Shown here one piece after another: positions 56,916 to 64,000 of a DNA stretch of 64,000 nt (position 1 is the stretch's first letter; each line of letters begins with the position of its first letter). The notes beneath the pieces were generated by a model. It searched no databases, was not told the origin of the DNA, and worked only from the letters and a program-made list of their open reading frames with translations. The position numbers and the translations under genes were made by a program. The stretch comes from Schistocephalus solidus (lineage: Eukaryota > Platyhelminthes > Cestoda > Diphyllobothriidea > Diphyllobothriidae): NCBI GenBank assembly GCA_017591395.1, contig WEDG01005422.1, positions 1 to 64,000 on the forward strand. The letters are read 5' to 3'.

Positions 56916-59900
56916 CGCTTCCGGAGCTCGATCGCCTTTCATGTTTCGCAGAGGTTTAGAGGCTTGAACGTAGATTTCTCCCTCGGAACACTGGCGGCCG
57001 AAGGCATTACTACACATGGGATGGCGATTCGCGCGACCCGTCGGTGCACGTAGATTTCTGTTTACTTTACTGCACGATTGCCATTCTATCTCTCTTTCTC
57101 TCACACACAGGGCGGTTAGCATATGATACTTCTGACCATCGTACAGCCTGACTGACTGAATAACATCCACTCATTGTCCTACCACCAGCGGAAGCAATGG
57201 GATTAGTCGATTAAGAATTACAAATAGAAGAAGCCCTTTGGCTCGTAGAAGTGAATCCCGGTCCGACTTTTCAGTTCTGTTTGTCGTTGTTTGGTGAGCC
57301 GCGTAGTTCCTGGGTAGAAATCCTAACGTTCCGCGTATATATTTTTATTTAAGCATACTCGCTGGAAATTGGACCTGGTAAGGATGCCTTGTATGGCCGC
57401 CTAAAACAGGACACGAGAATAGGAACCGCCCACAATGCATGTGCCTTTGCGCTAGCGCTTCCTAAGGAAGGTATGTTTAGGATTAAGGTGAGGTTGGAGT
57501 TAAGGTCAGAGTTGAGGGTCATGATTAGGCTGAGGGTTAAAGGTTCCTATCGTGTTGAATGTAGGGGTTACTTTTTAGGGTGGGGCTAGGTGAAGATTAA
57601 GATGACAGTTTGGTTTCATGTTAGGGCGTTACGGCACAGGTATATTAACCTTTCCTGAAATTTACCCTAAAGGCCACCTTATTTAAGCGTACGGGGCGTA
57701 GTTTCTATTCCTGTGTCCTGTTTAGAAGGTCCCTACCTTTTGACCGTTCCTGGTCAAAGTCAACAATGCGAAAGACTGCTTTACTGATAGAATGACTGAT
57801 GAATTGAATCGGAAATTGGCAGAACGAGAAATAGCTAGTAGCACCGAATTTCGTGCATGAGCTGAAATTGAGATATTAGCTAGCAAGTAGTATACTTTTG
57901 TTAGCGCAGAAAAGGGTGTTGAGAAGTTTTCGTATAAATCTTAATTAAAGGGCATTTGAAGGCAGCTTCAAAGTAAATTAGTAAGAACTGTGGTCAAAAA
58001 GAAGGCTTTTAGGAGTTTCAAGGAGACCGGATATGGGAAATTTAGCTTATGAACACATCCGGAATCTCTTTAAAATTCTGGCATAGTGACCGAAAATTAG
58101 CTCTCTAGCAATACGGTAGCTGAGGCGTCACTGGATCGGTTATCTGACTCCACTTGTCCCGTTGTTCGCTACGGGCTAACTCTCGAGCCCCGCCAGCAGC
58201 CGCATGAAGGTGGCTATTTCCATTGTGAATATCTCCCGATCGAAGCTGTAGGAGACAAGGAGTCCGTTTGATGGCTCAGCCGGTTAGAGCGTTGAGTTTT
58301 CTGATCAACAGGTTGTGGGTTCGAGCCTCGGGTAGGGCCCCACCTGGGATCGGGGTATGGCGGCTGGCTGACGACGGCTAGCATGCCAGAAATAGCCATT
58401 CCAGTCTCCCTTGTCTTTGCTCTGTACTATCATCTCCTATTTCCTACCAGCTACCCTGAACCCAACTTGCACTCGCCACACGGGTCGAGCTCTACTGTTA
58501 TTGGTCTGTTCCACTCGTCCTCTTGGTGCAGAATTAATTTGGTACCAAATCCTCCCAACGCTCGCGATGAGTTTGCGATGGTAGACTTGAAGGAGCAATG
58601 CATCCAGGAAGAGTGGATATTCCACGTCTTACACCTCTAACACTCAACCCTTAGCTCGAAATGGGAAATTGGCTCGTACCCATCTAATCCGAAACCCTGC
58701 CCAAAACCAAACTCCCAAGCTAACACGAGGTCCAAACCTCAACTAAAATCTACCCCGTCTTAGCCCCTCGCCCTAATCTTAACCCGAGAAACTCAGTCTA
58801 AATGCACTTAACCCTACCTCCCGAAATTTGGCAAGCAAAGCCGCACATACAGTGGTGGGTGAGCCTCTCTCTTCCCGCGCTCTGGGCTCAGAAATCGGTC
58901 ACACGAAATATCAACCCTCTACCCGGGCGCTCAAAGTAGTCGCTTTCGGAACAGTGATAAACCTCTCGGGGCAGGTGCACATCATCCCATCTTAGAGGGA
59001 TAAAACGTTTTTACGATTCATGTTAAGTAAAATAGTTAAATGAGTAGTTGGTTGCTTTTGCACGGTCATCATATATGGCGCAGTGAATATCCCATTGAAA
59101 CGCACCTACGGTGTCAGTCGAATTGTGGATTAAACCTGAGACGATTCATCGACTAAGTTGCGCCCGTTTAACGACGAATTGATTATTGATTGGCCACTCG
59201 ACTGGTTCCGCACAACCTCCTTCTTCCTGCAGTTTTGCTTCGGCTTAATGGAAAATCCTAGTGAAGGACTCACGCTTCGTGATATGAGTTCGTCTTAGAA
59301 GCAGAGGACTGTCACCCTGTTGCAGGTGCGTGTTGTGTCCTAAATGGAGGCCTTGTGTAACGTCAGTCATTTCCACCCTGGTGTAATCGCAGTGGACCTC
59401 CACTCGAACCCGCCAAGGCTTCTGTTCTATGATGAGGAGGCAGTAAAGCTGGTAGAAGTCAATCGAGCGCGCACATTCCACTCAAGCTCTAGCAAATCTG
59501 GGCACACTAGAGTGTAAAATTGCCACGACACGCTTAAAGCAACTTGGCTGGACCAAGGGGAGGCTTTCGGATTTTGCAGTTTCTTCTTATTTTATTCTTT
59601 CCCACATTTGCATACACCTGACGTGCGAACATTCGCCTCAGCTCGTTATAAATCAATTTTTTAAAACCAAGAAATAGTGCCTACCGGGATGGGAAGGTGG
59701 TGTGGAGGCAGAGGGAGGAGTCTGCCGCCGTTTCGCGTGATGGTACACCACCACGGTTCATTGCGTGCAGCCGAACTTCTTCACCCACTCGGCATTTCAG
59801 CTGATGCATTGATTGTAGGTGTATGCGACCAGAGTAGCGAGCGCGGTCCAGGCCTTCCACGCCACCTGACTGCTTACATGCTCGCCATTCCCACGTGATG

Positions 59901-60808
59901 CCATCATTTTTGTCCACCTCGGTTGCCGCAAACTCTGCCTACTACGTTAACAAACAGCTCTGGTTACGGCAGGCTGCAACGGCGCGTGAAGACGGTGATT
60001 CTCGCAGAAGAATGAAAGCCATCACGCCAGTCGGATCACCTGATTGCACGCCAAAACAAATGTATTCGCAAGTTGTGCATCTCCCGCGTGGATAGCGTGT
60101 AGACAGGTTTCTGCCTACCAGCCAGACTGTAGTCAGGGCGACCCTGAGCAAGTACATCTTTACGCACCACACTACACCGGTCAAATGTCCGGACTGGTGC
60201 TACTGCGATCCGCATTGCTTTTCGAGTGTGCTCGAGCCCGGTTGGCCTAGCGAAGTAGTCTCTCGCTTTCCTCCACGGCACCAGTATCGCATCTCAGATG
60301 CCTGGACGAAATGTAGCGATGCGTATGGTCCTGCATGTGACGGGCATAGCGGCAACCATGAGGGAAGCTATGCGACAGTTTCACCCGTTTTGGCCGGATT
60401 TCGCCTCTTCTGCGGGATGCGGTAGGGAGAAAGTAGGGAAGGGGTTAAAACTCCGTCCAGTCTTCGCTTACAGCTTCGTTTCCTCTCGGCTGAGGATCGC
60501 TTGCGACCCAACAGCAGTCTCCTCGAAGAGAGATATATATATGTGTCGCCTGGGCTGTTAACCTGGGGTTGGAGAGGTGACATTCCGATATGGTCTTGCC
60601 TCTAACCCTCTTGTTTTCGCCGTGTTCCTCGAAGGAGTGGACTCGTCGGGACACGGCTTTTAGCCGAAATCCCGGCCAAACATGGCTATTGCTGGAAACT
60701 TTTGACAGTCGATCTCGCTGCGAATTCCTTTGTGCTGCGACTGAGCATCCCCGCCACCCGCTGCTATCTCCAATACTTCGCGGTCACCGTCACCGCGCGT
60801 GTCGGAGC
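56916..60808 (+). repeat. Tandem array unit 2 (about 3.9 kb)
   Basis: Collinear with unit 1. T elements at about 57380-57745 and 58625-58940, family A at 58125-58430. It lacks the 288-bp insertion. Differences from unit 1 are largely scattered 1-8 base insertions and deletions. Confidence 0.95.
58362..58406 (+). ncRNA. Hammerhead-like fold in family A, array unit 2
   Basis: GGCTGG 58362-58367, CTGACGA 58368-58374, GGC/GCC stem II, GAAA, then CCAGTC 58401-58406. Identical in all paired elements to 54314-54358. Confidence 0.5.
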
Positions 60809-63800
60809 GCTTCCCGGAGCTGATCGCCTTTCATGTCTCGGCAGAGGTTTTAGAGGCTTGAACGCCGATTCCTCGCAGGTCACCGGCGGCTCGAGGCATT
60901 TACTGCCATCACGGGATGGCGCGACATCACGCGCTAGACCCGTCGGTGCACGTAGATTTCTTGTTTTACTTTACCGCACGATTGCCATTCCCATCTCTCT
61001 TTCTCTCGCACACCGCAGGGGCGGTTAGCATATGATACTTCTGACACATCGTACCGCACCTGACTGACCGAATAACATCCACTCATTGTCCTACCCACTC
61101 CAGCGGAAGCAATGGGATTGAACCGATTAAGAACTACATAGAAGAAGCTGAAACTCGTAGAAGTTAACCCCGGTCAAACTTTTTCTGTTCTGTTTGCGTG
61201 CTGTTTGGTGAGCCGCGTGGTTCCTGGGTAGAAATCCTAACGTTCCGCGTGCCAGAGTATTTTATTTGGCGCTAAGCTTCAAGGAGTGTCCGGTAAAAGG
61301 GATGCCTTAGCCCTTGGCCCGCCCTCAAACGGGACACGAGAATAGGAACCGCCCACAATGCGTATGTGCCTTTTGCGCTTACTTTGGCTAGAAAGGCAGC
61401 AGACTCAGGGATTTCGCGAGGGCTGGGAGTTAAGGTCAGAGTTGAAAGGTCATGATTAGTGCTGAGGGTTGAGTTCCTATCAAATGTGTTGAATGCCACG
61501 TTCACTTTAGGGAACAGAGACTAGGTGAAGGAATTAAGATGACAGTTTGGTTTCATGTTAGGCGTTACGGCTGCAGGCATATTTAACCTTTCCTGAAATT
61601 TACCCTCAGGCCACCTTATTTAAGCGGTGCATGGGCAGTTTCTATTCCTGTGTGTCCTGTTTAAGGGGGTTACCTTTGAGCCGTTCGTCACAAAGAGTCA
61701 ACAATCGCGAAAGACGTTTACTGATAGAGACGACTGATGAGTAGAATCGGAAATTGGCAGAACGAGAAGATAGCTAGTAGCCACCGAATTTCTGGAGTGC
61801 ATGAAGGCAGAAATTGAGATATTAGCCAGCGGGTAGTAGTATTTTTGTTGGCGCAGAAAGAAGTTGTTGAGAAGTTTCTTATAAATCTTCATTAAGGGCA
61901 TTGAAGGCAGTCAAAAGTGGGAAATTGTTAATGGTGAGCTAGCTGGTCAAAAAGAGAAGGCTTTAGGGAGTTCAAAGAAAGGGAACCGGATATAGTAAAT
62001 TTTGAGCTTATGAACACATCCGAACTGCTTTAAAATTCTGGCATAGTGACCGAAAATTACTTCCCTAGTAATGGGTAGCTAGGCGCTCACCGATCGGTTA
62101 CAGGACTCACTTTGTCCCGTTGTTCGCTACGGGCTTCAACTCCTCGAGCTCCCGCCAGCAGCCGCATGAGTGGCTACACTATTGTGAATATTCCCGATCA
62201 GAAGCTGGCAAGACTAAAGGGAGTCCGTAGGCTCAGTCGAAGTTAGACGTGTGGATTTCCTGATCAACAGGTCGTGGGTTTCTGAGCTCTCGCAGGTGCT
62301 CACCAGGATCGAGGTATGGCTGGCTGACGACGGCTAGCGTGCCAGAAATAGCCATTCGAGTCTCTATGTCTTTGTGTCCGGCAATATCATTCTGTTTCCT
62401 ACCAGTTACTTACCCAACTTGGCATACTGCGGTCGACTTTACATGTTATTGGTCTGTTCTTATAGCGTCCTCTGTAGTGCAAATTCATTTGTACCAAATC
62501 CCTCCCAACGCTCGCGATGAGTTTTGCGATGGCAGACTCTGAAGGAGCATTCGCATCGAAAGAGTAGATATTCTACCGCCCGCACTGCCTCTAAACGCGC
62601 TAACCCTAGCTTCAAAGAGTAAATTGTGGCCTCAATTTTAATCCAAGCCCTGCCCCAAAACTAAACTCCCAAGCTAACGCATCGAGGTCCAAGCCTTAAC
62701 CCGCCGATCTGCTTCCTGACTTAGCCTAACCCTAATCTTTGACCCAAACCTTGAGTCTAAAATGCACAACCTCACTTTCCGAAATTTGGCAGCACATATA
62801 TACAATAAATGTAGGGTGGGTTTCCTTCTTCCGCATGCCCTGCCCTAGGCGGTCGCACAAGACAAACCCCACCGAACCTATGTCTCGAACGGTGATAAAC
62901 CCTCTCGCAGGTGCACATCATCCATCTTGGAAGGGGATGGAACTTTTACGATTTTATGCGTTAAAGTAAAATAATTAAATGAGTAGTTGTCGTTTTTTGG
63001 TCATCCCCCATATGCGCATTGCAGTATCATTTGAACGCACAGTCGCCAGGTCGCGTGGATTAAACTGAGAGACGATTCATCGACTAGATTGCGCCCGTTT
63101 AACGACGAGATTGATTATTGATTGGCCCCAAATCGATCTGGTTCGCACAACCTCCTTCTTCCTGCAGTGTTTGCGCTGGCAATAAAATCCCAAGTGAAGG
63201 ACCTCACACTTCCTGATATGTCGTTCCTCTAAACGGGCTGCCCTGTTGCCAGGTGCGTAATTTGTGTCCTAAATGGAGGCCCAGTAATAACGTCAGTCAT
63301 TTCAACTCTGACGTAACTTCCAGTGGACCCCACTCGAACCCGCTTCTGTTCTATGATGAGAGAGTAGTAAAGCTATAGTCAATCGAGCGCGTACCGCTCC
63401 AAAAACTGGCACAAGTTGTAAATTACCACGACACGCCTAAAGTAACGGCTGGACCAAGGGGAGGCTTTTGCAGTTTCTTCTTCTTATTTTTATTCTTTCC
63501 CACATTTGTACATACACCTGACGTGCGAACATTCGCCTCAGCTCGTTATAAATCAATTTTAAACCAAGAAATAGTGCCTACTCGGGATGGAAGGTGTGGA
63601 GGCAGAGGGAGAGTTCTGCCGCCGCTTCCTGATGTATTTCCACGGTTCATTTGCAGGAGTCAGACGCCTCACCACCCTCGGCATTCATGTTATTGATGGT
63701 GCTTAGTTGTGCGACCAGTGGCGAGCTTGTTTCCAGAGCCTTCCTGCCACCCTGACTTGCCCACGTATGTACGCCATTTCCACGTGAGTGCCATCATTTT

Positions 63801-64000
63801 GTCCACCCGTTTGCCGCAAAGCTCCTGCTGCCACCACTGCGTTAGCTCGGGAAACCCAGCTCTCTCTGGGTTACGGCGAGGCTGCAGCGGCGTCAGAAGA
63901 GCGATTTATTCTCGCTGAAGAATGGAAAGCCATCAACGCCAGAAGTCGGATCACTGCCTAGTCACTGCCAAAACACGATGTATTGCAGAGTTGTGTCTCC
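60809..64000 (+). repeat. Tandem array unit 3, cut by the window end
   Basis: Collinear with units 1 and 2 up to their positions near 56232 and 60075. T elements at 61290-61685 and 62570-62885, family A at 62085-62390. In its ribozyme-like part (62318-62362) stem I is altered (CGAGTC). It shows the most small insertions of the three. Confidence 0.95.

Overview
This is a eukaryotic window with low gene density and many repeats. It most resembles a flatworm, probably a diphyllobothriidean tapeworm (moderate confidence). The reasons are a compact single-exon FoxA gene, a CsRn1-type Gypsy element with the CHCC Gag motif, a LINE whose open reading frame ends in C2H2 zinc fingers, Penelope-like GIY-YIG remnants, and a tRNA-derived short repeat resembling the schistosome Sm-alpha family. 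No bacterial, CRISPR or operon structure is present.

The one convincing intact protein gene is the forkhead factor FoxA (32895-34502, +), with CCAAT boxes just upstream. Other coding material is fragmentary: a cadherin-repeat exon piece cut by a short repeat (40561-40713, -), a Penelope-like GIY-YIG C-terminus (48810-49639, +) with a second decayed copy (18725-19080), LINE pieces (1-600 + and 30205-31830 -), an LTR retrotransposon (5696-10636), and two copies of an unidentified gene family that share promoter, splice acceptor and coding homology (27094-28049 and 46128-46830). A tRNA-Ala(UGC)-like sequence lies at 29871-29941 (-).

Most of the rest belongs to a few repeat families, named here for convenience. 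A is a short repeat of about 300 bp: tRNA-Arg-like head, hammerhead-like core, body. B is a repeat of about 400 bp ending in a conserved hairpin. C is long and is present as an interrupted copy (5530-11900) and an inverted copy (42400-44050). D and E each occur twice. T elements carry degenerate telomere-like TTAGGG/CCCTAA tracts behind short inverted ends.

The most notable find is a pair of 354-bp direct repeats (41215-41955). Each contains a complete type I hammerhead ribozyme with all canonical core residues, a GUC cleavage site and a palindromic stem III. Cleavage sites are predicted 353 nt apart. Family A appears to carry a second hammerhead-like fold with the same layout. Its copies are dimeric or circularly permuted in places, as expected for elements passing through self-cleaved multimeric or circular RNA. 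The final 11 kb (52914-64000) is a tandem array of a unit of about 3.9-4.0 kb. Its copies differ mainly by scattered small indels, so both true divergence and unpolished assembly must be considered.
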